Counted from the stretch's first letter, positions 15,599-22,870 are shown. The stretch is 25,950 nucleotides of DNA from Cyanobacteria bacterium UBA5018 (GCA_002396505.1 DGYA01000104.1:2381-28330); one strand, 5' to 3'. A program made the numbers and translations. The notes: generated by a model not told the origin, from the letters alone.

Positions 15599-15847
15599 TC
15601 AACTGACCAGACCGCGAGAGACGGGCCTGGGCTTGATCAATTGCAGCACCTGGGGTCCCTGGCTGTCGCGCCGGCGCTCACATTCCAGCAGCATCAGGAT
15701 GCAGCGGCCAGCGGTCTCCAGATCACCCCGCTCAGCAGCGGCGCGGGCGACCTGATCATGGCGGAGGGCATCGGCTTCCAGCTTGGAGCGATTGTCAGCT
15801 GCGGAGCGACTGATGCCATTCAGGGGCTTGGTCAAAACGGCAGGCAT
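15599..15847 (-). CDS. Small helical protein, unknown function
   Basis: 82 residues from the ATG at 15847. The middle is a charged amphipathic helix pair (ADALRHDQVARAAAERGDLETAGRCILMLLE), and the tail GPQVLQLIKPRP looks like a conserved ending. There is no signal peptide or membrane segment. It resembles short conserved proteins of picocyanobacteria, a judgement from style only. The next gene upstream on the same strand (16075-16524) ends in a similar helix with an RGDL turn. No Shine-Dalgarno site is visible. Confidence 0.55.
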   Translation of the reverse strand: MPAVLTKPLNGISRSAADNRSKLEADALRHDQVARAAAERGDLETAGRCILMLLECERRRDSQGPQVLQLIKPRPVSRGLVS

Positions 15848-16074
15848 AATAAATTTGGTTTACAGGAAATTTAAACATTCACCTAAGCAGGGGAATGCAA
15901 TCAATGAGAGAATTCAGGCGAGAGGAAATCTAAAAATTACCTATCCCACCCCGGGGCTAGGGAGCGCCCAGTGCCGCAAAACTTCCCGGATCATCAGATC
16001 AGGGAGATTTGGGCTTTTTCCAGCTCTTCTAAATCTATAAGACATGGCGATAGTACCACAAGCCGATTAACCGT

Positions 16075-16524
16075 TTAGGTTCCCGGTTCTTCGCGGTTGC
16101 CTCCCAGGGCATTAATCTGGTGGCGCAGCTGCTCAGAACGCTGTAGATCCCCGCGAGTAAGGGCAACGGCCAGGGCAAACTGAAGTTTTTCCAGTTGGTG
16201 ATCGCCTTCGCTGAGGCCCCGGTGGGCAGTACCGGAGCCAGCGGCGTTTGAGCCAGAACCGCCAAGGCCGGAGGAGCCGTGGCTACATCGGCCAGCGGAG
16301 CCCGCCTGGGATGGGCTACTGGCGCCGCTGGAGGCAGTGGTGGCGCCTAGGGGAGTGCCTCCGGCAGTACCACTAGCGGATGCTGTAATAGCAGCGGATG
16401 CGGTGCCAGTGGCAAATGCCTTGCCAGTGGCGGATTCCTTGCTAGTGGCAAATGACGTGCCAGTGGCAAATGACGTGCCAGAAGCGCAACCAGGGCCGCG
16501 GTGAGGCAGGGATGGGTAAGTCAT
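16075..16524 (-). CDS. Low-complexity protein with conserved-looking C-terminus
   Basis: 149 residues from the ATG at 16524; an ATG at 16641 in the same frame would add 39 residues that look non-coding. GGAAG lies some 12 bases before the chosen ATG. Residues ~12-102 are Gly/Ser/Ala/Thr-rich with a six-residue period (GTSFAT, GTSFAT, SKESAT, GKAFAT) from an 18-bp DNA repeat. The C-terminal 47 residues are different: a charged helix pair (LEKLQFALAVALTRGDLQRSE) then INALGGNREEPGT, which looks like the conserved part of a picocyanobacterial small protein. Function unknown. Confidence 0.55.
   Translation of the reverse strand: MTYPSLPHRGPGCASGTSFATGTSFATSKESATGKAFATGTASAAITASASGTAGGTPLGATTASSGASSPSQAGSAGRCSHGSSGLGGSGSNAAGSGTAHRGLSEGDHQLEKLQFALAVALTRGDLQRSEQLRHQINALGGNREEPGT
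16369..16494 (-). repeat. 18-bp tandem repeat inside a small gene
   Basis: Units of 18 bp, best preserved at 16405-16422, 16423-16440, 16441-16458 and 16459-16476 (consensus gccagtggcaaatgacgt), with degenerate units to either side. Read on the minus strand they give six-residue repeats in the gene at 16075-16524. The period is divisible by three. Confidence 0.8.
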
Positions 16525-16751
16525 GATTCCATTTCTTCCCATTCTGACACCGACCAACCGGAGCTGACGCTGCGGGCAAGTTGTGTGGCGTATTTCTGAT
16601 GTCTTGGCCAGCTGGCTAGGAAGTCTCGTAAAAACCCTCATCGCGCCAACAGGAACGCTTTTGCAGCCATGGATCCCAGGGCTGCAGACCAGTAATCATG
16701 GCGGCGATCCAGAGCTCCCCTGGCCCATTGGTTGATTAAGCCATTAGTCAA

Positions 16752-16871
16752 CCTTGATCTGCGGCAGCTCTGTCTGCAGCGGCTCTGTCTGCAGCTGCTT
16801 TGTCTGCAGCGGCTCTGTCTGCGGTTAGTCGGTCTACAGCTGCTCGGTCTGCCACTAATCGGGTGCGGCTA
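16752..16871. repeat. 15-bp tandem repeat array
   Basis: Six clear 15-bp units, gct(c/t)tgtctgcagc(g/t) and variants, run from 16767 to 16856. Degenerate units extend to 16752 and 16871. The array begins at the stop codon (16869-16871) of the coiled-coil gene and fills its 3' flank. The Ala-Asp-Arg pentads seen when it is read on the minus strand in another frame are a by-product of the repeat. Confidence 0.85.
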
Positions 16872-17108
16872 GTCGGGCGGCTGAACGGCGGGAAGGTCGA
16901 GTATCTGACGGCAATCGTCGAGAAGCCGGTCCACTTGATCCAGGCTGGCCAACTCGTTTGAATCCTGCTCCCGCGCCTGCGCCAGCTGGAGTTCCACAAC
17001 GCCAAGGCGCTGCTCCAGGTTCACCAGCCGTTGGGAGAGGGCATGGATGGTCTCCGCCAGATCTTGGGTGTGCCGGGAGATCCGGAAGGACACCGATTCG
17101 GAAGCCAT
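16869..17108 (-). CDS. Small coiled-coil protein, unknown function
   Basis: 79 residues from the ATG at 17108 (MASESVSFRISRH). Residues ~14-45 are a heptad-rich coiled coil (LAETIHALSQRLVNLEQRL), followed by a second helix (LASLDQVDRLLDDCRQIL). It resembles a short coiled-coil protein seen in picocyanobacteria, by style only. There is no signal peptide or membrane segment, so it is probably cytoplasmic and oligomeric. It is divergent from the secreted-protein gene at 17201, with a 92-bp gap. Confidence 0.7.
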   Translation of the reverse strand: MASESVSFRISRHTQDLAETIHALSQRLVNLEQRLGVVELQLAQAREQDSNELASLDQVDRLLDDCRQILDLPAVQPPD

Positions 17109-17145
17109 GGGCAACAGGCAGAGACACCGATGACAACACACTTAC

Positions 17146-17160
17146 CCCCTGGAGCAGGGG
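17146..17160. promoter_or_regulatory. Short hairpin in a divergent intergenic gap
   Basis: CCCCTG, loop gag, CAGGGG: a perfect 6-bp palindrome midway between divergent starts at 17108 and 17201. It could be an operator for both genes or chance in GC-rich DNA. Confidence 0.25.
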
Positions 17161-17200
17161 TCTAGATACCTTAGGGAGCATTCCCGATCCTTCTCCGGCC

Positions 17201-17665
17201 ATGGGCCCGCGCCGTTCTCGTCCAGCGCTCAGGTCTGCCTTGCTCAGGGCCACCTTGCTCGGGGATAGGTCGCCAAGGCGCGCCGCGCCCTGGCCCCTTG
17301 GCTTGGTATTGATCACTAGCGGCTATCTGGCCCTGGCTGCGGGCCTACCCGGGCGCGCCGCCGACAGCAGTGCCGGCGCCAAGGGTGCCCAGGTGTACTG
17401 CATCATGCGCAGCAACGGCAACAACCACCAGGTGAGCTGGGATGCGGCCTATGCGCTGATTAAACGCCAGAGCGCCAGCCTGTTCAAAACCTCCCCGGAG
17501 CACGGCGCCGTGATGATCACCGAAGCTGTAGTGCAAAGTCCTGGCACCTATCCCGATTGCGCCCGCTACCTCGGTGATCTCTACGCCAAACCCGCCACGA
17601 CTGCGGTCGCGGCCCCCAGCCAGGAAAGCGGCGGCCAGAGCCGCAGTCAACTGCTGGGCTCCTAG
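17201..17665 (+). CDS. Secreted cyanobacterial protein, unknown function
   Basis: 154 residues from the ATG at 17201; the frame is open further upstream but runs through the divergent gene. A basic N-terminus (RRSRP, RSPRR) is followed by a hydrophobic helix WPLGLVLITSGYLALAAGL and a likely cleavage after GRAA, so it is predicted exported. The mature part (GAQVYCIMRSNGNNHQVSWDAAYALIKRQ, LFKTSPEHGAVMITEAV, YPDCARYLGDLY) has two cysteines that could pair. It resembles a cyanobacteria-restricted family, possibly DUF6554, but I cannot confirm that. The last ~25 residues are Ser/Gln/Ala-rich and variable. Confidence 0.75.
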   Translation: MGPRRSRPALRSALLRATLLGDRSPRRAAPWPLGLVLITSGYLALAAGLPGRAADSSAGAKGAQVYCIMRSNGNNHQVSWDAAYALIKRQSASLFKTSPEHGAVMITEAVVQSPGTYPDCARYLGDLYAKPATTAVAAPSQESGGQSRSQLLGS

Positions 17666-18044
17666 GGCTGGGGGGCTGCTGGCGGTCCTGCCGCTGTTGG
17701 CCAGCCTGCCGCTGCTGTTAACAGCCTGCGACGAGGCACCCCTGCCGCAGCGGCAACTGCGCAGCGATGATTGCCTGAGGGAAGTGCGGCTGGATCGCTT
17801 AAAAGAGCAAATTCGGCGCTGTGATCAGGTGGTGGCGAGTTTTCCCACTAATCCCGCCCCCCTAAACGAGCGCTACCTGCTGCACAGCCTGGCCAACCAG
17901 CCCGAGGCGGCCTGCACCGACATCCAGCGGGCCCGGGTGTTGGCGGCCCAGGCTCGGCCTGGCAGCCTCGACCCCAGGCTGATGCTCGATCTGCGCCTGC
18001 GAGCTGAGCTCTGTGGCGGCCCCAAAAAGCCCAGCCGGCCCTAA
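17574..18044 (+). CDS. Small lipoprotein, unknown function
   Basis: The reading frame has a hydrophobic stretch ending in a lipobox, LLTAC (Cys52 from the first start), then a helical domain with four cysteines (DDCLREVRLDRLKEQIRRCDQVV, EAACTDIQRARVLAAQA, RAELCGG). It would be lipid-anchored at the outer face of the inner membrane or at the outer membrane. The only ATG/GTG/TTG that leaves a proper signal peptide is the GTG at 17574, which overlaps the previous gene by 92 bp; a CTG start near the previous stop is the alternative. The domain resembles TPR-like helix pairs. It probably shares a transcript with the secreted protein before it. Confidence 0.65.
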   Translation: MISTPNPPRLRSRPPARKAAARAAVNCWAPRAGGLLAVLPLLASLPLLLTACDEAPLPQRQLRSDDCLREVRLDRLKEQIRRCDQVVASFPTNPAPLNERYLLHSLANQPEAACTDIQRARVLAAQARPGSLDPRLMLDLRLRAELCGGPKKPSRP

Positions 18045-18059
18045 AATTTTTAATTGTTA

Positions 18060-18178
18060 TAAACAATTCACCACTATGAACTGCTCGCCGCTCTGAGCTG
18101 TTTAAAGTCCTGAGCTGTTTAAAGTCCTCAGCTGTTTAAAGCCCTGAACTGCTCACCGCCCTAAACGGCTCACCATTG
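18060..18178. repeat. 17-bp tandem repeat array with a hairpin at one end
   Basis: Seven 17-bp units run from 18060 to 18178. The inner ones are near-identical (tgagctgtttaaagtcc at 18094-18110 and 18111-18127, one-base-changed forms after them), the outer ones degenerate. The last unit overlaps the stop codon of the SNF2 gene. The left edge overlaps a perfect 7-bp hairpin AATTGTT-ata-AACAATT (18052-18068), which lies after the lipoprotein stop. The array fills the gap between these convergent genes. Confidence 0.85.
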
Positions 18179-19768
18179 GGCGAGCAGTTCGCGCACCATC
18201 TCCGGCAGCTGGCGGCGCTGCAGCTGCCGCCGCTTGGCCCCCAGCACCAGCTCGATGCGCTCGGCCTTGCTGGCGATCAAGCCGTCTACCAGCTGATCCA
18301 CCACCCCTAGCTGCAACCAGTGGCAGCTGAGACTGCCCGCCATGCCAATGCGGTGGCAGCGATCCTCCGCCTGCTCGGCGTCACCGGGCGTCCAGGGACG
18401 CTCCACCAGCACCACATGGCGGGCCCGATGCAGGGTGAAACCCAGGCCGCCGGTGCCGTAGGTGGCGATCAACAGTGGCGTCTCGCCGGCTTGGAAGCGG
18501 TCCACCTGCGGCTGGCGCAGCGCTGGCGCCAAGGCGCCCGTGAGCAAACAACCGGCCGCGATCGGTGCCAACTGGCGCTGCAGCATGCCGGCGGTGTGCA
18601 GAAAGCTGCTGAACACGACGACCGCCTCCCCCTGCCGCAACAGCTCGCCCACCAGGTCACAGGTGGCGGACAACTTGTAGTCAGAGGCGATGCGGCGCAG
18701 GGCGGTGAGCACGGCCAGGGCCTCGGCATCGCGGCGCACCTCACCAAGGGCGGCGCGGCGGCGGTAGTCGTCCACAACGCGCTCCAGACGATGCTGAAAA
18801 CCCAACCCCTCCGCCTCGCTGAGCTCCACCGGCAGCAGGCAGCGCCGCTTGGGCGGCAAGTCGAGACAATCCTGCTTGCGCCGATGCAACAGCAGTGGCC
18901 GAGTGAGCCGTTGCAATTCCTCCAAATGGCTGGCGCCATCGGCCTGCCAGCGCAGCCGCCCCCCCTGCTGACGCCAGTGGCCCTGACAAAACAACTCCTC
19001 AAAGGCCCGCTGATCCCTGGCCAGGGGGTGATCGATGGCGGCCAGCAGCGGCAACAGCTGCGCCGGCCGGCCGTTCTTCATCGGGGTGCCGGTCAACAGC
19101 CAAATCGCCCGCAGTCTTGGGTGGCGCGCCAGGCGCAACAGGGCAAGGCTGCGCCTGGTGTGGGCGTTCTGGGCATAGTGGGCCTCATCGGCAATCAGCA
19201 CCGTGCCGGCTGGCGGCAGCTCCAGCGGTGGGCTGGCCCAGCTATGCAATTCAAGCCTCAAACCCAGGGCAGCCGCCTCTGCCCGCCAGTGGCCGTGGAG
19301 CCCCACCGGGGCGAGCACCAGCAGGCGACAGTCGGCCAGGCGCACCATGGCCCGGGCCGCCACCAGGGCCGAGAGGGTCTTGCCCAGGCCCATCGCATCG
19401 GCCAGCAGGGCGCCGCGGCGGGCCAACAACCAGCGCACCGCCGCCCGCTGGTGGGCATAGAGGCTGCGGCCATCGGCCAAAGGCAGCTCCAGCTGCGCCG
19501 CCGCCACCAGATCACGATGCGGCGGCAGCGGCGGCAGCGGCTGGCGCAACCAGGTGAGCCACTGCTGCAGCTCAGGTTCGATCGGGAAGCGACCCGCCAG
19601 CAGCTGGGCCAGCGCCAGGGCCGCCTCCAGGGGAAACTCCCAGCATTTAGCCGCCTGGCGCCACTGGCCCCGGGGCCGAATCGCCCGCAATTGGGCCCAG
19701 GTGACGGCGTCATAGGGCGATACCACCTCAATTCGGCCGCTGGCGCCCAGACGCAGCCGGCAGCACAT
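18170..19768 (-). CDS. SNF2-family helicase with HARP-like N-terminal domain
   Basis: 532 residues from the ATG at 19768; a TTG at 19828 would add 20, including a small Cys cluster. Residues ~10-70 (RIEVVSPYDAVTWAQL, then KCWEFPLEAALAL) match the pattern of the HARP domain of SMARCAL1-type annealing helicases. Then come all SNF2 motifs: AMGLGKT (Walker A), LVLAPVGLHGHW, IADEAHYAQN (DEAH), LTGTPMKNG, VVVFSSFLHTAGMLQ, and ATYGTGGLGFTLH leading to AEDRCHRIG (motif VI). It would be an ATP-driven DNA translocase that rewinds or remodels DNA, perhaps at stalled forks (inference). It is divergent from an HNH nuclease gene with a 73-bp gap. The stop codon lies in a 17-bp repeat array. Confidence 0.9.
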   Translation of the reverse strand: MCCRLRLGASGRIEVVSPYDAVTWAQLRAIRPRGQWRQAAKCWEFPLEAALALAQLLAGRFPIEPELQQWLTWLRQPLPPLPPHRDLVAAAQLELPLADGRSLYAHQRAAVRWLLARRGALLADAMGLGKTLSALVAARAMVRLADCRLLVLAPVGLHGHWRAEAAALGLRLELHSWASPPLELPPAGTVLIADEAHYAQNAHTRRSLALLRLARHPRLRAIWLLTGTPMKNGRPAQLLPLLAAIDHPLARDQRAFEELFCQGHWRQQGGRLRWQADGASHLEELQRLTRPLLLHRRKQDCLDLPPKRRCLLPVELSEAEGLGFQHRLERVVDDYRRRAALGEVRRDAEALAVLTALRRIASDYKLSATCDLVGELLRQGEAVVVFSSFLHTAGMLQRQLAPIAAGCLLTGALAPALRQPQVDRFQAGETPLLIATYGTGGLGFTLHRARHVVLVERPWTPGDAEQAEDRCHRIGMAGSLSCHWLQLGVVDQLVDGLIASKAERIELVLGAKRRQLQRRQLPEMVRELLAQW

Positions 19769-19841
19769 GGGCAAACGGCAACCCTCGACACATTGACAGC
19801 TGGGCCACCTGGGCGAAACTGCCGCCAATCGAACCAGGCAA

Positions 19842-20255
19842 ATGCAGGCCAGGGATGCGGTGTTCCTAGAGGACCTGTGCCCAAAACTGCGGGTGCGACG
19901 CTGGCGACAGTCGTTGCATCAGCTCACCGACCAGCGCTGCATCTACTGCGGCCAGCGCTCTGAATCGATTGACCACGTACTGCCCCAGAGCCGCGGCGGC
20001 CTGAGTGTCACCGAAAACTGTGTGCCGGCCTGCCTGGCCTGCAACGGCCACAAGGGGGACACCGACGTCTTCGTTTGGTATCGCAGCCAAAGCTTCTACG
20101 ACCCCCGCCGGGCGATGGCGATTCGCGCCTGGAGCGACGGCGACCTGCGCCTGGCGATGCGGCTGCTGGAGTGGACGACACCCCAGCCAAACCCCGAGGC
20201 TCACCAAACCCGGCAGGCGGCCACGCCGTTATGGCGCTGGCAGATGGCCTCTTGA
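19842..20255 (+). CDS. HNH endonuclease
   Basis: 137 residues. The HNH fold is complete: zinc pair C33-X2-C36 (CIYC), catalytic D44-H45 (IDHVLPQSRGG), N59 (ENCVPAC), second zinc pair C64-X2-C67, then N68 and K71 (CNGHKGD). Such proteins cut or nick double-stranded DNA without strong sequence preference unless guided by a partner. It is divergent from the SNF2 helicase, which suggests shared regulation and possibly a shared repair job. Its 3' end overlaps a small antisense ORF by 55 bp. Confidence 0.88.
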   Translation: MQARDAVFLEDLCPKLRVRRWRQSLHQLTDQRCIYCGQRSESIDHVLPQSRGGLSVTENCVPACLACNGHKGDTDVFVWYRSQSFYDPRRAMAIRAWSDGDLRLAMRLLEWTTPQPNPEAHQTRQAATPLWRWQMAS

Positions 20256-20512
20256 TCGCGGGGTCGCTCCGGAGCCAGCAGCAGGGCCGCCAGGATCAAC
20301 AGGGCAACCACCAAGGCGGATACCAGGCCATCGCCCGCCCCCAGCGACAGGGGCTCGGGGGGCCGCCGCTTCAGGCCCAGTCGCCCCCCGGCCGGGGGGC
20401 TCCAGCAGGCCAGCCGGCGCCGAGTAGGCCTGTAGTTGGCCAAGGGGCCGCAGCTGGGCTGGCGGCAGGATGACAGGGAGCCGCGAACCGTCGATCCAGG
20501 GGCAGCCACCAT
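20201..20512 (-). CDS. Small single-pass membrane protein (tentative)
   Basis: The frame ends in a convincing tail: a membrane helix LVSALVVALLILAALLLA followed by QEAICQRHNGVAACRVW, a two-cysteine ending of the kind conserved in tiny picocyanobacterial proteins. The start is uncertain. The ATG at 20512 gives 103 residues, but the N-terminal half is Pro/Gly/Arg-rich and may not be translated; TTG or GTG codons nearer the helix are alternatives. The stop lies inside the 3' end of the HNH gene. Confidence 0.4.
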   Translation of the reverse strand: MVAAPGSTVRGSLSSCRQPSCGPLANYRPTRRRLACWSPPAGGRLGLKRRPPEPLSLGAGDGLVSALVVALLILAALLLAPERPRDQEAICQRHNGVAACRVW

Positions 20513-20544
20513 GGCCAAGGAGCAATTGTGATACAGGTGTACTC

Positions 20545-21582
20545 ATGTTGAATCAGTCTGTCAACCCCGGCGGGCGACTGCTGGTGATTGGCGGCGGCTA
20601 CACGGGCCAGCGTTTTGCCAGGGCCGCCAGCGCCCGGGGCCTGGCCGTGACCCTCACCCATCGCCCGCAGTCCAATGGCGAGCAGGTTGAAGGGCCAGCA
20701 AATCGGCCCTTGGCCGCCGGCGACTGGCTGGGCTTTGACAGCCGCCAGGGCCAGCTGCCCAGCGCCGAGCAGCTGGCGGGCACCACCCATCTGCTGGTGA
20801 CGGTGCCGCCTGATGGCGGCGAGGGCGACCCCAGCCTGAGGCTGCTGGGGCCCCAGTTGCGGCAATTGCCGATCCGCTGGGTGGGCTACCTATCCACCAC
20901 CGGCGTCTACGGCGACACCGGCGGCGCCTGGGCCGATGAGACCAGTCCAACGCTGGCCCGGCCCGGCCGCAGCCAGGCCCGCCTGCAGGCCGAACAGCAA
21001 TGGCTGGCCAGCGACCTGCCTGTGCAAATCTTTCGGCTGCCCGCCATCTACGGCCCCGGCCGCAGCCCCTTCGCGGGCCTCCGCCAGGGCCAGAGCCGGC
21101 TTATCTACAAGCTCGGCCAGGTGTTCTGCCGCGTTCATGTCGACGACATCGTCGGGGCGCTGCTGCACTGCCTCGACCTGCCGCCAGAGCGGCGGCTGCC
21201 ACTGCTCAACCTGGTGGACGACCGCCCCTGCCCGAGCAGCGAAACGCTCAGCTACGCCGCCTGGCTGCTGGGGCTGAAGCTGCCGGCGGCCGAACGCTTC
21301 TCAGATATCGCTGACGAGCTCAGCCCCATGGCCCGCAGCTTCTGGGCTGAAAACCGACGCGTCAGCAACCGCAGGCTCTGCCGGGAGCTGGGCTACGAGC
21401 TGCTCTATCCGAGCTACCGCCAGGGCTACCGCGCCTGCTTGCGAGAAGAGGGCGAAGCGCCAGCGGCGCCAGCACCGGCAGGCGGCCGACAGTCGCCCTT
21501 GCCACGGCCTGCCTCGGCGGGCACCACTTCCAGTGCCGGGCCCACACCCAGATCTCGCAGCATCACATCCCAGCGCAGCTGA
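20545..21582 (+). CDS. NAD-dependent epimerase/dehydratase family protein
   Basis: 345 residues from the ATG at 20545. The N-terminal Rossmann motif is LLVIGGGYTGQRFA (GxGxxG type), then THLLVTVPP, YLSTTGVYGD and PAIYGPGRSPF. The tail of the conserved fold ends at LLYPSYRQGYRACL. There is no standard YxxxK pair after the Ser-Thr-Thr block, as in the atypical YeeZ-like branch of the extended SDRs, so true epimerase activity is doubtful. The last ~45 residues are Pro/Ala/Ser-rich and overlap the antisense ORF at 21426-21650; they may be an unconserved read-through extension. Confidence 0.85.
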   Translation: MLNQSVNPGGRLLVIGGGYTGQRFARAASARGLAVTLTHRPQSNGEQVEGPANRPLAAGDWLGFDSRQGQLPSAEQLAGTTHLLVTVPPDGGEGDPSLRLLGPQLRQLPIRWVGYLSTTGVYGDTGGAWADETSPTLARPGRSQARLQAEQQWLASDLPVQIFRLPAIYGPGRSPFAGLRQGQSRLIYKLGQVFCRVHVDDIVGALLHCLDLPPERRLPLLNLVDDRPCPSSETLSYAAWLLGLKLPAAERFSDIADELSPMARSFWAENRRVSNRRLCRELGYELLYPSYRQGYRACLREEGEAPAAPAPAGGRQSPLPRPASAGTTSSAGPTPRSRSITSQRS

Positions 21583-21650
21583 AGCCAGCCGCGCCGCAAG
21601 CCGGTGCTCAACGCCAACAGCAAGCCCACGATCAGCAACCAGCGGATCAT
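21426..21650 (-). CDS. Small membrane-anchored protein antisense to neighbours (tentative)
   Basis: 74 residues from the ATG at 21650. It begins with a strong membrane helix IRWLLIVGLLLALSTGL followed by RRGWLQLRWDVMLRDLGV, which looks like real conserved sequence of a short cyanobacterial protein. The C-terminal 30 residues are Gly/Ala-rich and doubtful. It overlaps the 3' end of the epimerase gene by 157 bp, and its ATG shares the bases CATG with the likely pdxA start on the other strand. Either this ORF or the C-terminal tail of the epimerase is real, possibly both. Confidence 0.45.
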   Translation of the reverse strand: MIRWLLIVGLLLALSTGLRRGWLQLRWDVMLRDLGVGPALEVVPAEAGRGKGDCRPPAGAGAAGASPSSRKQAR

Positions 21651-22674
21651 GCAGACAATGACCAGCGGCCAACCCCCATCCAACCCCAGCGAGCGGCGAC
21701 TGGCGATCGCCCTGGGAGATCCGGCGGGCATTGGCGCCGAGGTGGTGCTCAAGGCCCTGGCCCGCCCTCGGCCCGAAACCGAGGCGCCCCTGCTGGTGGG
21801 CTGTCGCCGCTGGCTGGAGCAGAGCTATCTGCAATTGCGACGCCAAGACTGCGGTCCGCTGCGCGATCCGGCCGAACTGGAACTACTCGATTTGCCCCTG
21901 GAAAGGCCGATCGGCAGCGGTGAGGGCGGCGGCGCCAGCGGCGAAGCCAGCTTTAATTGGCTCACGGCAGCCACTGGAAGCGTGCAGAGCGGCCGCTGTC
22001 ACGCCCTGGTGACGGCCCCAATCTCCAAGGCCCACTGGCATGCGGCTGGCCATCGCTATCCGGGCCAGACCGAACGCCTGGCGGAGCTCACCGGCACGGC
22101 CGAGGCCTCGATGCTGTTCACCGCCAAGGCGCCTGGGGGCGGCTGGCGCCTGAACACCCTGTTAGCCACCAGCCATATCCCATTGGCAGCGGTGCCCCAG
22201 AGCCTCAATGGCCCGCTTTTAGAGCGCAAACTGACGGTGCTGCTGGATTTTTGCCTCCGGTTTACCGCAGCTCCACAGCTGATCGTGGCCGGGTTAAATC
22301 CCCATGCCGGCGAGGGTGGCCAACTCGGCCGCGAAGAAGTCGACTGGTTAGAGGCCAGCCTGCACAGCTGGCAGAGCCGCCATCCCGCCGTTCAGCTACA
22401 GGGCCCCCTACCGCCAGATACCTGCTGGCTGAGCGCCGCCGCGGCCTGGCGGGGCGACTGCGGCGGCCCCGATGGCTACCTGGCGCTGTATCACGACCAG
22501 GGTTTGATCCCAGTGAAGCTGCTGGCCTTCGATGCCGCCGTCAACACCAGCCTGGGGCTGCCCTTCCTGCGCACCTCTCCAGACCACGGCACCGGCTTTG
22601 GCATCGCCGGCCGGGGCCTGGCCAGGGCAGAAAGCATGGCCGCCGCCCTGGAAACCGCCTGGAGCCTGGGATAG
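21649..22674 (+). CDS. pdxA: 4-hydroxythreonine-4-phosphate dehydrogenase PdxA
   Basis: 341 residues from the ATG at 21649 (ATG at 21658 equally possible; a GTG at 21604 adds a tail without resemblance). PdxA oxidises 4-phosphohydroxy-threonine in the DXP-dependent pyridoxal phosphate pathway. Signatures are IALGDPAGIGAEV, ALVTAPISK, HRYPGQTERLAEL (metal His), GLNPHAGEGGQLG, YHDQGLIPVKLLAF and RTSPDHGTGFGIAG. Complete and intact. It is convergent with accB across a 196-bp gap in which I see no gene or clear terminator. Confidence 0.95.
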   Translation: MQTMTSGQPPSNPSERRLAIALGDPAGIGAEVVLKALARPRPETEAPLLVGCRRWLEQSYLQLRRQDCGPLRDPAELELLDLPLERPIGSGEGGGASGEASFNWLTAATGSVQSGRCHALVTAPISKAHWHAAGHRYPGQTERLAELTGTAEASMLFTAKAPGGGWRLNTLLATSHIPLAAVPQSLNGPLLERKLTVLLDFCLRFTAAPQLIVAGLNPHAGEGGQLGREEVDWLEASLHSWQSRHPAVQLQGPLPPDTCWLSAAAAWRGDCGGPDGYLALYHDQGLIPVKLLAFDAAVNTSLGLPFLRTSPDHGTGFGIAGRGLARAESMAAALETAWSLG

Positions 22675-22870
22675 CGAAACCCAACTAACGGCAGGGACAG
22701 TGAAAAACCATAACCAGGGCGCTGGATCCCATTGGGCGGCAACAGATCCAAGATCCCAGGTATGAAAGCGGAATCTAATCAGCAGCAAAGCTGCGCAGAG
22801 GCAAATGAAGATGGCGATTTAAAAATAGCGATGAGCAATTTCCCGGCCATGCTCAATATCTTGGAATCGA

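Noticed and set aside
16748..17005. Minus-strand ORF ending in Ala/Asp/Arg pentads
   Set aside because: Out-of-frame reading of the 15-bp array plus a shadow of the coiled-coil gene.
19576..19590. GGTTCGATC, resembling a tRNA T-loop
   Set aside because: Lies within the SNF2 coding sequence and no cloverleaf can be built around it.
18320..19963. 547-residue plus-strand ORF
   Set aside because: Antisense to the SNF2 gene and without any recognisable motif; Gln/Gly-rich shadow.
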